NCBI RefSeq assembly: GCF_014784055.1
Contig: NZ_CP061813.1
Location: 3,420,001 to 3,484,000, forward strand
Length of the DNA stretch: 64,000 nucleotides
Reading direction: 5' to 3'
DNA from: Polaribacter haliotis
GTDB taxonomy: Bacteria > Bacteroidota > Bacteroidia > Flavobacteriales > Flavobacteriaceae
Shown: piece by piece, positions 16,989 through 26,395 of the stretch
How the letters are laid out: each line of letters begins with the position of its first letter
Numbering within the stretch: position 1 is the stretch's first letter
Made by a program: the position numbers and the translations under genes
The notes under the pieces: model-generated
What the model was told of the DNA's origin: nothing
What the model saw: the letters and a program-made list of their open reading frames with translations, nothing else
Databases searched by the model: none

Positions 16989-18105
16989 AAATACTTTTCC
17001 TATAAGTTCTTCTTCGTTTATGAGTTACAGGATCGAAATTCTCCCAAATCTTCTTAATGGCTTCATTGTCTTCTAATTCTGGTGTTCGAATGCAATTTAC
17101 AATGCCTTTTTTTGCAAAAGTTTTTGTGTATTGATCGAAAATAATCGCGTGAACTCCTTTATTTTGATATTCTGGATCTACACCAATTAAATAGAAAGTA
17201 ACATCTTTTGCGTTTTTTCTGGCATTTAATAAATGAAACAAACCAAAAGGAAATAATTTTCCTTTTGTTTTTTGCAAAGCTTCAGAAAAAGAAGGCATTA
17301 CAATCGCAAAAGCTACTAGTTTATTATGTTCATCTACAACAAATTTAATATATTCAGGATTTATAAAACCAATATATTTCTTTTTAAAAAATGCAATCTG
17401 TGCATCAGAAATTGGAACGTAGGTAGAGAGTTTAGAATAAGCTTTGTCAAAAACTTTAAACATTTCATCTACATAAGGTAAAATATCTTTTGTTTTTGTA
17501 AAATCTAAAGCTTTTAGTTTAAATCGTCTTTTTAAAATATTTGAAATTCTATCAAAATATACGCCATCTACATTTTCGAATTTAAACTTATTTTCTAAAT
17601 ATTCTTTTTCTTTTACAAAACCTAAATGCTCTAAATGATCTTTGTAATAAGGGTGATTGTACCAAGTAATCATAGTTCCTAAATGATCGAAACCTTCTGT
17701 TAATACACCAGTTTTATCTAAATTATTAAACCCAATAGGCCCTTCTATATATTCTAATTTATTTTCTAAACCAATTTCTTTTACTTTTTCTAATAAAACT
17801 TTGGTTACTTCAATATCGTCAATTACATCAAACCAGCCAAAACGCATTTTTTTAATTTGTTGTTTCTCCACTTCAAACCAATTGATAATAGCTACAACTC
17901 TACCTACAATTTTACCATTTCTTAAAGCAATAAAAAATTGTGCATCTGCATTTTCGAAAACAGGATTTTTCTTTGGGTCGAAATTGTCTATTTCGTCTTT
18001 AATTATTGGTGGTACCCAATATTTATTATTCTTATAAAGTGAAAAAGGAAATGTAACAAATAGCTTCATTTCCTTTTTATTGGTTATTTTTTTTAGTGTA
18101 ATCAT
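16987..18105 (-). CDS. GNAT-like N-acetyltransferase family protein
   Basis: The 372-residue cytoplasmic protein has an N-terminal part with NKYWVPPIIKDE (residues about 27-38) and AQFFIALRNGKIVGRVVAIIN (one strand pair of a GNAT fold), and a C-terminal GNAT-like part with FYLIGVDPEYQNKGVHAIIF (about 304-323), whose QNKGVHA corresponds to the acetyl-CoA P-loop (Q/R-x-x-G-x-A). This double-GNAT layout is common in Bacteroidota and resembles YghO. Some databases call members GTP cyclohydrolase, for which I see no basis. The acceptor is unknown. Confidence 0.8.
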   Translation of the reverse strand: MITLKKITNKKEMKLFVTFPFSLYKNNKYWVPPIIKDEIDNFDPKKNPVFENADAQFFIALRNGKIVGRVVAIINWFEVEKQQIKKMRFGWFDVIDDIEVTKVLLEKVKEIGLENKLEYIEGPIGFNNLDKTGVLTEGFDHLGTMITWYNHPYYKDHLEHLGFVKEKEYLENKFKFENVDGVYFDRISNILKRRFKLKALDFTKTKDILPYVDEMFKVFDKAYSKLSTYVPISDAQIAFFKKKYIGFINPEYIKFVVDEHNKLVAFAIVMPSFSEALQKTKGKLFPFGLFHLLNARKNAKDVTFYLIGVDPEYQNKGVHAIIFDQYTKTFAKKGIVNCIRTPELEDNEAIKKIWENFDPVTHKRRRTYRKSI

Positions 18106-18118
18106 TTAAAAACCGATT

Positions 18119-19288
18119 TTAATTATTACCTTTTTTCTTTTCTTGCTTTTTCATTTCCTCTTCCAACTCTTTTATTTCTCTTTCTAATTTTTCGATTTCT
18201 GTTTCTTTTTTCTTTGGTTTCGCTTGTTTTTTGCCAAATAAACGAGAGAAAAAACCACCTTCTTTGTTATTAGATTCCGATTTTCTGCTTCTTTTGGGTC
18301 TGGTTCTTATACTTTTATCTTTCTTCTTAAAAATATTAAAAAATCTGTTAAAGAAACTATTTTGCTTTTTATTATATCTTGTAATTGGTGTGTCTTTTAA
18401 TGCTTGTCCATTTTCATCTAGTTCTGTATAGGAATCTTCATGATTATTAATCCTGTAAGAAACTCCTAAACCTGCGTAAAAGCCTTTTGTTCTACCTTCT
18501 AAAAGTAATCTCCCAGAAGCATTAATTTGCAAATCTCTACTATAAAGATATGCCAAACCTGTTCCTAAATTTGTGTTTGTTTGGTTTTTTTGAAATACGG
18601 TTTGATTCTCAAAAAAAGTAGACCATTGGTCGCTAAAATTTTGAGTTGCAGTAATTATGTAAGAGAATTCAGCAAAATCGCTTCCAATTTTATCATAATA
18701 TACATTTGTAATTACGTTAAAATCTTTGGTTAAATTATTTTGAAGTAATACACCTACTTTTGGCGTAATTCCACCAGTTTTATAAATATCGTTTACAAAA
18801 TCTGTATTCATACCTACATAAATTGCAACGGATGGTATAAGTCTTTTCGTGTCGAAAGCATGTCTTTTTCTCCAGCTTCTAACTTCTTTACTTTTATCTT
18901 CATATTCTTGTTGATACAACAAATATTTTGCTCCAATCGTCATTTTCCCAAAACCAGAAGTAAAATAATGAGATGTAAAAATATTTTTAAAAGCAACTTT
19001 ATCATTTTGATACGAAAATTGGGTATTTAATTCTAATCTTTCAAGAAAAAAACTAGTTCTAAAAAGCACATCAATCCCAAAAGATTGTGGTCTAGAAAAA
19101 GTGCGTTCGATACTTGTGTTTCTATAGAATAAATTACTTTCGAATTGGTAAACACCAGTTCCTACACTATAAGGACTCTCAGAAAAACCAGGTTTGTTGG
19201 AATTTATAACATCTGTATATTGTGCATAAAACGAATGAAAACCAACCAAGAAAAATAATAAAAAAAGAGTTTTTTGGTTAGAGTTCAT
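18119..19288 (-). CDS. Outer-membrane transporter-like beta-barrel with basic coiled-coil tail
   Basis: I chose the ATG at 19286-19288 (MNSNQKTLFLLFFLVGFH), which puts the signal peptide at the N-terminus; a start 15 codons earlier would precede it with Cys-rich sequence. The 389-residue product is exported (cleavage near SFYAQ), and residues about 25-290 are alternating strands as in Phenol_MetA_deg-type outer-membrane proteins (GFSESPYSVGTGVYQFESNL, KMTIGAKYLL, FYAGLGVSYRI). The last 100 residues are highly charged: FFNRFFNIFKKKDK, TRPKRSRKSE, FFSRLFGKKQ, then an E/K heptad coiled coil from about 360. The tail would lie in the periplasm. Function unknown. Confidence 0.75.
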   Translation of the reverse strand: MNSNQKTLFLLFFLVGFHSFYAQYTDVINSNKPGFSESPYSVGTGVYQFESNLFYRNTSIERTFSRPQSFGIDVLFRTSFFLERLELNTQFSYQNDKVAFKNIFTSHYFTSGFGKMTIGAKYLLYQQEYEDKSKEVRSWRKRHAFDTKRLIPSVAIYVGMNTDFVNDIYKTGGITPKVGVLLQNNLTKDFNVITNVYYDKIGSDFAEFSYIITATQNFSDQWSTFFENQTVFQKNQTNTNLGTGLAYLYSRDLQINASGRLLLEGRTKGFYAGLGVSYRINNHEDSYTELDENGQALKDTPITRYNKKQNSFFNRFFNIFKKKDKSIRTRPKRSRKSESNNKEGGFFSRLFGKKQAKPKKKETEIEKLEREIKELEEEMKKQEKKKGNN

Positions 19289-19431
19289 ATAAGATGTAAA
19301 AGGTTTACAATTCGTTTTTGGCATACAACACAAACATAGAACAAAATTGCTATTTTTAAAAAGCTTTACCTACTTTTTTAGGTTTGTGAAAGTTTTATAA
19401 GTAGTTAACGTGTCAATTGTACTCAAATTGT

Positions 19432-19439
19432 TATTTTTG
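19432..19439 (+). promoter_or_regulatory. Candidate -7 box (TATTTTTG) for the glycan cluster
   Basis: TATTTTTG fits TAnnTTTG and lies 26 bp before the DUF4834 start. A TTG at 19417-19419 is too close (12 nt) to be a standard -33 element. Confidence 0.35.
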
Positions 19440-19465
19440 ATTGATTTTTTAAATAATAATTTTAA

Positions 19466-19720
19466 ATGGGTTTACTTAAAACACTCCTTATTATACTTGC
19501 TTTTTACTACGGATTTAAATTCTTAGCAAGACTTTTTGCACCTGTATTAATTAAGAAAGCTGCAGAAACTATGCAGAAAAAAGCAGAAGAACAGTTTCGA
19601 ACTAAACAACAAAAAGAGGTTGTAAGAGAGGGAGAAACGATAATTGACAAAAAACCAATTAAGAACCAACAAAGTAAAGATTCTGTTGGCGAATATGTAG
19701 ATTTTGAAGAAATAGAATAA
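19466..19720 (+). CDS. DUF4834 family small membrane protein
   Basis: The 84-residue protein has one N-terminal hydrophobic helix (GLLKTLLIILAFYYGFKFLA, residues 2-21), then a basic amphipathic stretch (LIKKAAETMQKKAEEQF) and an acidic end (EYVDFEEIE), as in DUF4834. It is probably anchored in the inner membrane with the tail in the cytoplasm. The next gene starts two bases after it, so it is the first gene of the YfhO operon. No function has been assigned. Confidence 0.8.
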   Translation: MGLLKTLLIILAFYYGFKFLARLFAPVLIKKAAETMQKKAEEQFRTKQQKEVVREGETIIDKKPIKNQQSKDSVGEYVDFEEIE

Positions 19721-19721
19721 T

Positions 19722-22142
19722 ATGAAATTGAACAAATTTTTGCCATATCTAATAGCAATCGTCATTTTTATATTGGCATCTATTATTTATTTTCATCCTG
19801 TTTTAAAAGGCGAGAAGTTAAATCAATCCGACATTACTCAGTTTCGAGGAATGGTAAAAGATATAAACGATTTTCGTGCAGAAACCAATACAGAACCTTA
19901 TTGGACTGGTTCTTCCTTTAGTGGAATGCCTTCCTATTCTGTAAGTGCTTATTATCCGAATGATTTTGTAAGAAGTTTAGACAAAGTTCTTCGTTTTTTA
20001 CCAAGACCAGCAGATTATACTTTCCTTTATTTTTTAAGCTTTTTTGTTTTAATGATGGCTTTAAAAGTCGATTGGCGATTGGCAATTTTAGGGTCTCTTG
20101 CTTTTGGGTTTTCTACTTATTTGATTATTATTTTTGGAGCTGGCCATAATGCAAAAGCACATGCAATCGCTTATATGCCTTTGGTTTTGGCAGGTATTAT
20201 ATGGGTTTTTCAAAAAAGATATGTACTTGGTTTTGTTGTTACAGGTTTAGCAATGGCGTTAGAAATTTATGCAAATCATATACAAATGACCTATTATTTA
20301 GGATTCTCGATACTAATTTTAGGGATTGTAGAACTTGTAAATGCATTAAAAGAAAAAAGGTTGTCTCCATTTATAAAACAAGCAGCTGTAATTCTTGCAG
20401 CAGTTGTTTTAGGAATTGGAGCAAATGCGCCTCGTTTAATGGCAATGAAAGAATATTCTGATGCAAGTACCAGAGGAAAATCGGAATTAACAATTGCAGT
20501 AGATGGAAGTAAAAAAGAGGCTACTAAAGGTTTAGATAAGGCATATATAACACAATATAGTTACTCTAAATTAGAAACTTTTAGTTTATTTATACCACGT
20601 TTTATGGGTGGAGGAACTGTAGAAAAATTAGGGGAGAATTCTAATTTTTATCAATTAATTGAAGCTAAAGCAGGTAAAAAAGTTGCAGACGATTATTCTG
20701 AGCAAGTGTTAACATATTGGGGAGATCAGCCGATTTTAGAGGCACCAGCATATATTGGAGCGATTATATTCTTTCTCTTTTTCCTAGGGATTTTCTTATT
20801 AAAAGGAAGATTAAAACAATGGTTGGTTGCAGCAACAATATTTTCAATAATCTTAAGTTGGGGAAGAAATTTCGATATTGTTACGAATTTCTTTATCGAT
20901 TATGTACCACTTTATAATAAATTTAGAGCAGTCTCTTCCATACAAGTTATTGCAGAATTGTGTGTTCCTTTATTAGGAATCTTAGCATTAAAAGAATTTT
21001 TCTCATCAAAAGTTACATCAGAAGAAAAACTAAATGCATTAAAAAAAGCGATGTATGTTTTTGGAGGGTTAATAATTACAGGATTTATTTTGGCTCATAT
21101 GTTTTCGACTTTCGAAGGTTTAAGAGATAGCAATTACGATAGTTTAGAAGGATTAAAAGATGCAATTATTGCAGATAGAAAATCGATGCTTCTAATGGAT
21201 TCTTTACGTTCTTTAATTTTAGTTGGTCTCTCAACAGGAATACTTTGGATGTTTTTAAAAGGAAAATTAAAACAAAATTTTGCTATTTTAGGGTTGTTAG
21301 TTTTGGTTATTTTCGATTTAATTTCCATAGACAAGAAATATGTAAATGAAGAAGATTTTAAACAAGCAAGAAAAATTGAAAAACCATTTGTAGCTTCAGA
21401 AGCAGATAAATTAATTAACCAAGATAAAACCAATTATAGGGTAGCGAATTTTGCTACAGATCCTATGAATGATGGAACTACCTCTTATTTTCATAATTCT
21501 ATTGGAGGTTATCACGCGGCAAAAATGATGCGTTACCAAGAATTATTCGATTACCAAATCGCGAAAAATAACATGGAGGTTTTAAACATGTTAAATACGA
21601 AGTATTTTATTATTCCAGATGATAAAGGAAATGTTCAAGCACAGCAAAACCAAGATGCAAATGGAAATGTTTGGTTTGTAAATTCCATTATTCCAGTAGA
21701 AACTGCAAATGCAGAAATAAAAGCGTTGGATAGTTTAAATACAAAAGAAGAAACAGTAATTCGAAATGAAGATTTTGGGAAAATTCAATTTAACAAATCT
21801 TTAGAAAGAGATTCTACAGCAGTTATAAAACTAACAAATTATAAGGTAAACGAGTTGACTTATGAATCTAAAACAACAAAAGAACAGTTTGCTGTATTTT
21901 CTGAAATTTATTACGAAAATGGTTGGAATGCATATATAGATGGTGTTTTAATGCCACATTTTAGAGTAAATTACGTGCTAAGAGGAATGGTAATTCCAGC
22001 AGGAGAACATAAAATTATATTCAAATTTGAACCGAAAGTAATCCAGCAAGGAAAAATACTTTCGCTTTCTTCTTATGGATTGTTGTTTTTAATAACCATT
22101 GGATGGTGTTTTTATGAAGAGAAAAAGAAAAAGAAATCATGA
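19722..22142 (+). CDS. YfhO-family membrane glycosyltransferase
   Basis: The 806-residue protein has about 12 hydrophobic helices in residues 5-530 and near the C-terminus (LSLSSYGLLFLITIGWCFYE), with a large extracytoplasmic loop domain at about 550-770. Family marks are GMPSYSVSAYYPNDF and FGAGHNAKAHAIAYMPLVLA. YfhO is a GT-C enzyme; in Gram-positive bacteria it transfers a sugar from an undecaprenyl-phosphate carrier to teichoic acid outside the membrane. Here the acceptor would be some other surface glycan or protein. The stop overlaps the next start by 4 bp (ATGA). Confidence 0.9.
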   Translation: MKLNKFLPYLIAIVIFILASIIYFHPVLKGEKLNQSDITQFRGMVKDINDFRAETNTEPYWTGSSFSGMPSYSVSAYYPNDFVRSLDKVLRFLPRPADYTFLYFLSFFVLMMALKVDWRLAILGSLAFGFSTYLIIIFGAGHNAKAHAIAYMPLVLAGIIWVFQKRYVLGFVVTGLAMALEIYANHIQMTYYLGFSILILGIVELVNALKEKRLSPFIKQAAVILAAVVLGIGANAPRLMAMKEYSDASTRGKSELTIAVDGSKKEATKGLDKAYITQYSYSKLETFSLFIPRFMGGGTVEKLGENSNFYQLIEAKAGKKVADDYSEQVLTYWGDQPILEAPAYIGAIIFFLFFLGIFLLKGRLKQWLVAATIFSIILSWGRNFDIVTNFFIDYVPLYNKFRAVSSIQVIAELCVPLLGILALKEFFSSKVTSEEKLNALKKAMYVFGGLIITGFILAHMFSTFEGLRDSNYDSLEGLKDAIIADRKSMLLMDSLRSLILVGLSTGILWMFLKGKLKQNFAILGLLVLVIFDLISIDKKYVNEEDFKQARKIEKPFVASEADKLINQDKTNYRVANFATDPMNDGTTSYFHNSIGGYHAAKMMRYQELFDYQIAKNNMEVLNMLNTKYFIIPDDKGNVQAQQNQDANGNVWFVNSIIPVETANAEIKALDSLNTKEETVIRNEDFGKIQFNKSLERDSTAVIKLTNYKVNELTYESKTTKEQFAVFSEIYYENGWNAYIDGVLMPHFRVNYVLRGMVIPAGEHKIIFKFEPKVIQQGKILSLSSYGLLFLITIGWCFYEEKKKKKS

Positions 22143-23329
22143 GAATTGGAATGATTTTAGATGCTCCATTTCCACCAGATCCAAGGGTTGAAAATGAAGC
22201 AGTTTCTTTAGTTAATTCCGGACACGAAGTTTTTTTATTCTGCTTAAAATATGATAATGAAAAGGATTCCGAAATTATAAACGGAATTCAAATAAGAAGA
22301 TTTTCTTCCAATAAATTAGAATATAAATTGTCTGCTTTGGCATATACAATTCCAGTGTATTCTATGTTGATGAAAGCTAAAATCGATACATTCATTCAGC
22401 AAAACAAGATTGAAGCTTTGCATATTCATGATATTAGAGTTGCAGAAGCAGTATTTAAATTGAACAAAAAATACAATCTTCCAGTTGTTTTAGATTTGCA
22501 TGATAATATGCCAGAGGTTATGAAATTGTATCCTCATTTGCAGAAATTCCCAGGAAAGTATATTATATCACCTAAAAAATGGAAAAAAAAGGAGGAAGAA
22601 TTTATTCATAAAGCAGATAAAGTAATTTCTGTTTCTCCAGAATTTTTAGAAACTTTAAAAACTAGAATTCCTTCTTGTGAAAACAAGTTGGTTTTAGTGC
22701 CAAATACCATTAGAAAAACGTTTTTTGAAAATTATACACTTAACCATAAAATTGTAGAGAAATATAAAAACGATTTTGTATTGCTTTATTTAGGAGATAC
22801 ACATTTAAGAAGAGGTTTGCAGACTGCAATTAGTGCAGTAAATATTTTAAAAAACTCAATTCCGAATATTAAGCTAGTTATTGTTGGTAAAAACACAACA
22901 GACATTATTTTAATGAAGCAAGTAAAAGAGTTGGAATTGGAAAGTTTTGTCGATTTTGAAGGTTGGCAAGATGTTTCGTTATTTCAATCTTACATAATTG
23001 CTAGTGCAGTTTGTATTTCTCCTTTGCACAGAAATTTACAACACGATGTTGCATATGCAAATAAAATATTCCAATATATGAGCTTAGGGAAACCTTTGTT
23101 AGTTAGCGATGCAATTGCTCAAAAAAGACTCATTGAAAAAGCGAATACTGGTTTGGTTCATACAGAAAAAGATATCGAAGATTTTTCGAATAAAGTTTTA
23201 CAATTATATAATGATAAAAAATTGAGAGAAACTTTAGGTAAAAACGGAGAAGCATTTATTAAAAATGAATTTTGCTGGGAACAAACCTCCAAAAAACTAA
23301 TCGATTTATACGCAAATTTAAAAAATTGA
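22139..23329 (+). CDS. Glycosyltransferase family 4 protein
   Basis: The 396-residue cytoplasmic GT-B enzyme has an N-terminal acceptor domain (MILDAPFPPDPRVENEAVSL, the loop before the first helix) and a C-terminal nucleotide-sugar domain (VLLYLGDTHLRRGLQTAI, LVIVGKNT, and SPLHRNLQHDVAYANKIFQY, in place of the usual E-x7-E site; the distal ADKVISVSPEFLETL is typical of GT4). Donor and acceptor are unknown. It overlaps yfhO by 4 bp and the next glycosyltransferase gene by 4 bp. Confidence 0.9.
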   Translation: MRIGMILDAPFPPDPRVENEAVSLVNSGHEVFLFCLKYDNEKDSEIINGIQIRRFSSNKLEYKLSALAYTIPVYSMLMKAKIDTFIQQNKIEALHIHDIRVAEAVFKLNKKYNLPVVLDLHDNMPEVMKLYPHLQKFPGKYIISPKKWKKKEEEFIHKADKVISVSPEFLETLKTRIPSCENKLVLVPNTIRKTFFENYTLNHKIVEKYKNDFVLLYLGDTHLRRGLQTAISAVNILKNSIPNIKLVIVGKNTTDIILMKQVKELELESFVDFEGWQDVSLFQSYIIASAVCISPLHRNLQHDVAYANKIFQYMSLGKPLLVSDAIAQKRLIEKANTGLVHTEKDIEDFSNKVLQLYNDKKLRETLGKNGEAFIKNEFCWEQTSKKLIDLYANLKN

Positions 23330-24591
23330 AAGTCTTAATAATTACATATTATTGGCCTCCAGCAGGTGGTTCAGGCGTTCAACGTTGGTTAAAGTTTGTA
23401 AAATATTTACAGGATTTTGGTATTGAACCTATTGTATATACTGTTAAAGATGAAAACTATCCAAAAGAAGATAGTTCGCTAGTTAAAGAAGTTCCTAAAG
23501 GAATTACAGTTTTACAACAACCAATTTGGAATCCACAAAATGTATTATTTTGGAAGAAGAAAAACAAGGGAAATAAAGGTGTTTCGAATTTGGGTAATAA
23601 TAAAATATTATCTTTTTTAAGAGGAAATATTTTTATTCCAGATCCGAAAATATTTTGGGTAAAACCTTCAGTTAAATTTCTTCAAAAGTACCTTTTAGAA
23701 AATAAAGTTGATGTGATTATTTCTACAGGACCACCTCATAGCATGCATTTAATCGCGCAGAAATTACATCAAAATAATAATATAAAATGGATTGCAGATT
23801 TTAGAGATCCTTGGACAGATTTGTATTATACAAAAGATTTTAAACAAGGTAAATTTGCTAAGAACAAAAATAAAAAGTTAGAAGAATCTGTTTTAAAAAA
23901 TGCAGATTGTGTTTTAACTGTAAGTAAATCCTTAAAAAAAGAATTTGTAAAAACCGCTTTGAATGTTCAAGTAATTACAAATGGTTTTGATGATGAGGTT
24001 TTAGAAAATACTACTGTAGTTTTAGATAAAAAATTCACGATTTCTTATATTGGTCTGTTGCCAAAACAGAGTAATCCTAAATTATTGTTTAAAGTCTTGC
24101 GAAATTTATTGGAAGAAAACCAAGATTTAAAAAACGATTTGCAATTAAACTTTACTGGAGATATTGCAGATGAAGTAAAGCAAGAAATAGCAAAGAACAA
24201 TTTAGTAGAATATTCGAATTTTGAAAGTTATGTTTCTCATGAGAAAGCGATTTCTCATCAGAAAAAATCTCAGGTGTTGTTATTGTTAATACCGAATGTA
24301 GCTAAAAGTGAAGGGATTTTAACCGGAAAATTATTTGAGTATTTAACAGCAAAACGACCTATCTTAGCAATGGCTAACAAAAATGGAGATTTAGCAGAAA
24401 TACTAAGCGAAACAAATGCTGGAGTTGTTATAGATTATAATAATGAAGAAAAACTAAATTCAGAAATTTTAAGATTATACAACGAATATAAAAATGGAAG
24501 TTTAGCAGTAAATACGAAGAATATCGAACAATATCATCGTAAAGAATTAACAAAGAAATTAGCAGAAATCATTAAAAAAATAAACACATAA
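23326..24591 (+). CDS. Glycosyltransferase (GT4-type)
   Basis: I chose the TTG at 23326, which overlaps the previous stop as TTGA and gives the natural N-terminus (KVLIITYYWPPAGGSGVQRW); an in-frame ATG 54 bp earlier lies inside the preceding gene and would add a non-homologous tail. The 421-residue protein has the N-terminal loop PPAGGSGVQRWLKFVKYL, the linker ADCVLTVSKSLKKEFVK and the C-terminal domain ITNGFDDEVL, ISYIGLLPK and SEGILTGKLFEYLTAKRPIL. The last has an E-G-I-x-x-K-x-F-E pattern, as in GT4. Third of four coupled genes. Confidence 0.88.
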   Translation: MKVLIITYYWPPAGGSGVQRWLKFVKYLQDFGIEPIVYTVKDENYPKEDSSLVKEVPKGITVLQQPIWNPQNVLFWKKKNKGNKGVSNLGNNKILSFLRGNIFIPDPKIFWVKPSVKFLQKYLLENKVDVIISTGPPHSMHLIAQKLHQNNNIKWIADFRDPWTDLYYTKDFKQGKFAKNKNKKLEESVLKNADCVLTVSKSLKKEFVKTALNVQVITNGFDDEVLENTTVVLDKKFTISYIGLLPKQSNPKLLFKVLRNLLEENQDLKNDLQLNFTGDIADEVKQEIAKNNLVEYSNFESYVSHEKAISHQKKSQVLLLLIPNVAKSEGILTGKLFEYLTAKRPILAMANKNGDLAEILSETNAGVVIDYNNEEKLNSEILRLYNEYKNGSLAVNTKNIEQYHRKELTKKLAEIIKKINT

Positions 24592-26094
24592 ATGGGCATT
24601 GTTCTAAAACAATCTTTTAGAAATACGATTATAATTTACGCAGCTTTTTTGGTTGGAGGAATTAATACCATTGTTTTTTATCCCAGAATTTTAAAGTCAG
24701 AATTTTATGGAATGGTTACATTCTTGCTTTCTGCATCAAATCTAATAATGCCTTTAGCTGCTTTTGGAATTCAATATACAATTGTAAAATTTTATTCTTC
24801 CTACGAAACTAAAGAACAAAAAGACAGGTTTTTATCTTCTGTTCTGTTTTTACCTTTATTAATTTCTTTGCCTTTAGGTTTCTTTTGGGACAATGTTCAC
24901 GACTGGATTATGAGTGAGGTAACTGAAGAAAATCAAGTTATAGTAAGTTATACGTTTGCAATTTATTTAGTAGCTATTTCTTGTGCTTATTTCGAGCTTT
25001 TTTATTCTTGGACGAAAGTACATTTGCAAACTGTTTTTGGGAATATTTTAAAAGAATTGTGGAATAGAGTAGTAGTTATGATACTGCTTTTAGCGGTTTT
25101 TTTCGGGTTTATATCAAAATCGGACTTTATTTGGTATTTAACTTTTGCTTATGTTTTAAGAGCTTTAGTAATGATGTGTTATGCTTTTTATATGTATTTG
25201 CCAAAAATCACTTTAAAATTACCAGACAACTTTGGTGAAGTAATAAGATATTCATTATACATTATTTTGGCAGGAAGTGCTGGTGCAATTTTATTGGATA
25301 TCGATAAAATTATGATACCTGGAAAAGATACAATTGAGAAAGCTGCTTATTATTCTGTGGCAGTTTTTATTGGTTCTTTTATAGAGGCGCCAAGTAGAGC
25401 AATGACGCAAATTTTGCAACCATTAACCTCTAAATCTCTAAACGAATTTAATACAGTAGAAGTAGAAAATTTATACAAGAAAAGCTCCATCAATCTTTTT
25501 TTAGTAGGTGGTTTGTTCTTTATTTTGGTAAATTGTGGGGTACATGAACTTTTTAAATTGATGCCAGAAAAAGGATATCAAGGTGGAGAATTGGTGGTTT
25601 TAATGATTTCTTTGGCAAAATTATATACTATGTTTTTAGGAAGTAATGGAGCTATTATTAACAACTCTAAATTCTATAAAGTTGCTTTGCCAATTGCTTT
25701 GGGAATGTCTATAACTGTGTATTTTTTAAATAACCTATTCTATTTTAATTTAGAATTTGGTACAGATGGGTTGGCATTAGCAACACTATTAACAATTGTT
25801 TTATTTAATACAGTAAAGCTATGGTTTGTGCATAAGAAATTCGGAATTACACCTTTTACGCCAAAGTCCTTAAAGATGTTTGCGATAATTGTAGTATTAT
25901 TCTGTCTCTTTTATTTTTGGAATTTCCCACTTCCTGAAATTGAAATTGCTAATTTTTCTATTTCTCCAATTATCAACATTATTCTAAAAAGTATTTTAAT
26001 TACTGTTATTTATTTATATATAATTTTTAAATTAAATATCTCTAACGAATTTGATATTTTATTACAAAAATTCTACAAAAGACAATCTAAATAG
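24592..26094 (+). CDS. Wzx-like oligosaccharide flippase
   Basis: The 500-residue inner-membrane protein has about 14 hydrophobic helices (for example LIMPLAAFGIQYTIVKFYSS, FIGSFIEAPSRAMTQILQPL) and the layout of the MOP/polysaccharide transport family, which flips undecaprenyl-linked glycans from the inner to the outer leaflet. Its ATG follows the previous stop codon with no gap. It ends the yfhO-GT-GT-flippase cluster. No wzy polymerase or priming glycosyltransferase lies near. Its last 22 bp overlap the 3' end of the convergent DUF6122 gene. Confidence 0.9.
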   Translation: MGIVLKQSFRNTIIIYAAFLVGGINTIVFYPRILKSEFYGMVTFLLSASNLIMPLAAFGIQYTIVKFYSSYETKEQKDRFLSSVLFLPLLISLPLGFFWDNVHDWIMSEVTEENQVIVSYTFAIYLVAISCAYFELFYSWTKVHLQTVFGNILKELWNRVVVMILLLAVFFGFISKSDFIWYLTFAYVLRALVMMCYAFYMYLPKITLKLPDNFGEVIRYSLYIILAGSAGAILLDIDKIMIPGKDTIEKAAYYSVAVFIGSFIEAPSRAMTQILQPLTSKSLNEFNTVEVENLYKKSSINLFLVGGLFFILVNCGVHELFKLMPEKGYQGGELVVLMISLAKLYTMFLGSNGAIINNSKFYKVALPIALGMSITVYFLNNLFYFNLEFGTDGLALATLLTIVLFNTVKLWFVHKKFGITPFTPKSLKMFAIIVVLFCLFYFWNFPLPEIEIANFSISPIINIILKSILITVIYLYIIFKLNISNEFDILLQKFYKRQSK

Positions 26095-26381
26095 TCTGCA
26101 AACATATGTAGTAGTAAGGCAAAAGCAAGTATTCTTGTTTTCTTAAAAAATGTACCTAAAAAGTAAAATGCGATGGCAATATAAGAATGTAATGGATGGA
26201 AGTTAATGCTACATCTAAACTCTTCAAAAATTGGTGTTGCTAGTAAATGGTCTAAATCTACCAACATGCTCGCTAAAAAAATTAGATAAACGAATCTCCA
26301 TTTTTTTCTATAAAAGAATAACGCAATAAATAAAGGCACAAGAAAGTGCAAACTGTAATGTATTAAGATTTTTAGAGTCAT
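26073..26381 (-). CDS. DUF6122 family small membrane protein
   Basis: The 102-residue protein has three hydrophobic segments (residues about 8-24, 29-42 and 72-95) and conserved charged and His residues: IHYSLHFLVPL, MLVDLDHLLATP, CSINFHPLHSY and LLHMFADYLDC. The repeated His and Asp in and near the helices (VDLDHL, HPLHSY, LHMFADYLD) recall the membrane metal-dependent hydrolases of the YdjM/LexA-binding family, to which DUF6122 may belong; that is an inference. Its 3' end overlaps the flippase gene by 22 bp, convergent. Confidence 0.8.
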   Translation of the reverse strand: MTLKILIHYSLHFLVPLFIALFFYRKKWRFVYLIFLASMLVDLDHLLATPIFEEFRCSINFHPLHSYIAIAFYFLGTFFKKTRILAFALLLHMFADYLDCLL

Positions 26382-26395
26382 TATTGTTAAAAAAA

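Noticed and set aside
16855..17076. Plus-strand open frame with a Pro/Ser/Phe/His repeat product
   Set aside because: The repeats are simply the CCATCTT heptamer translated; it lies mostly in an intergenic array and inside the GNAT-like gene.
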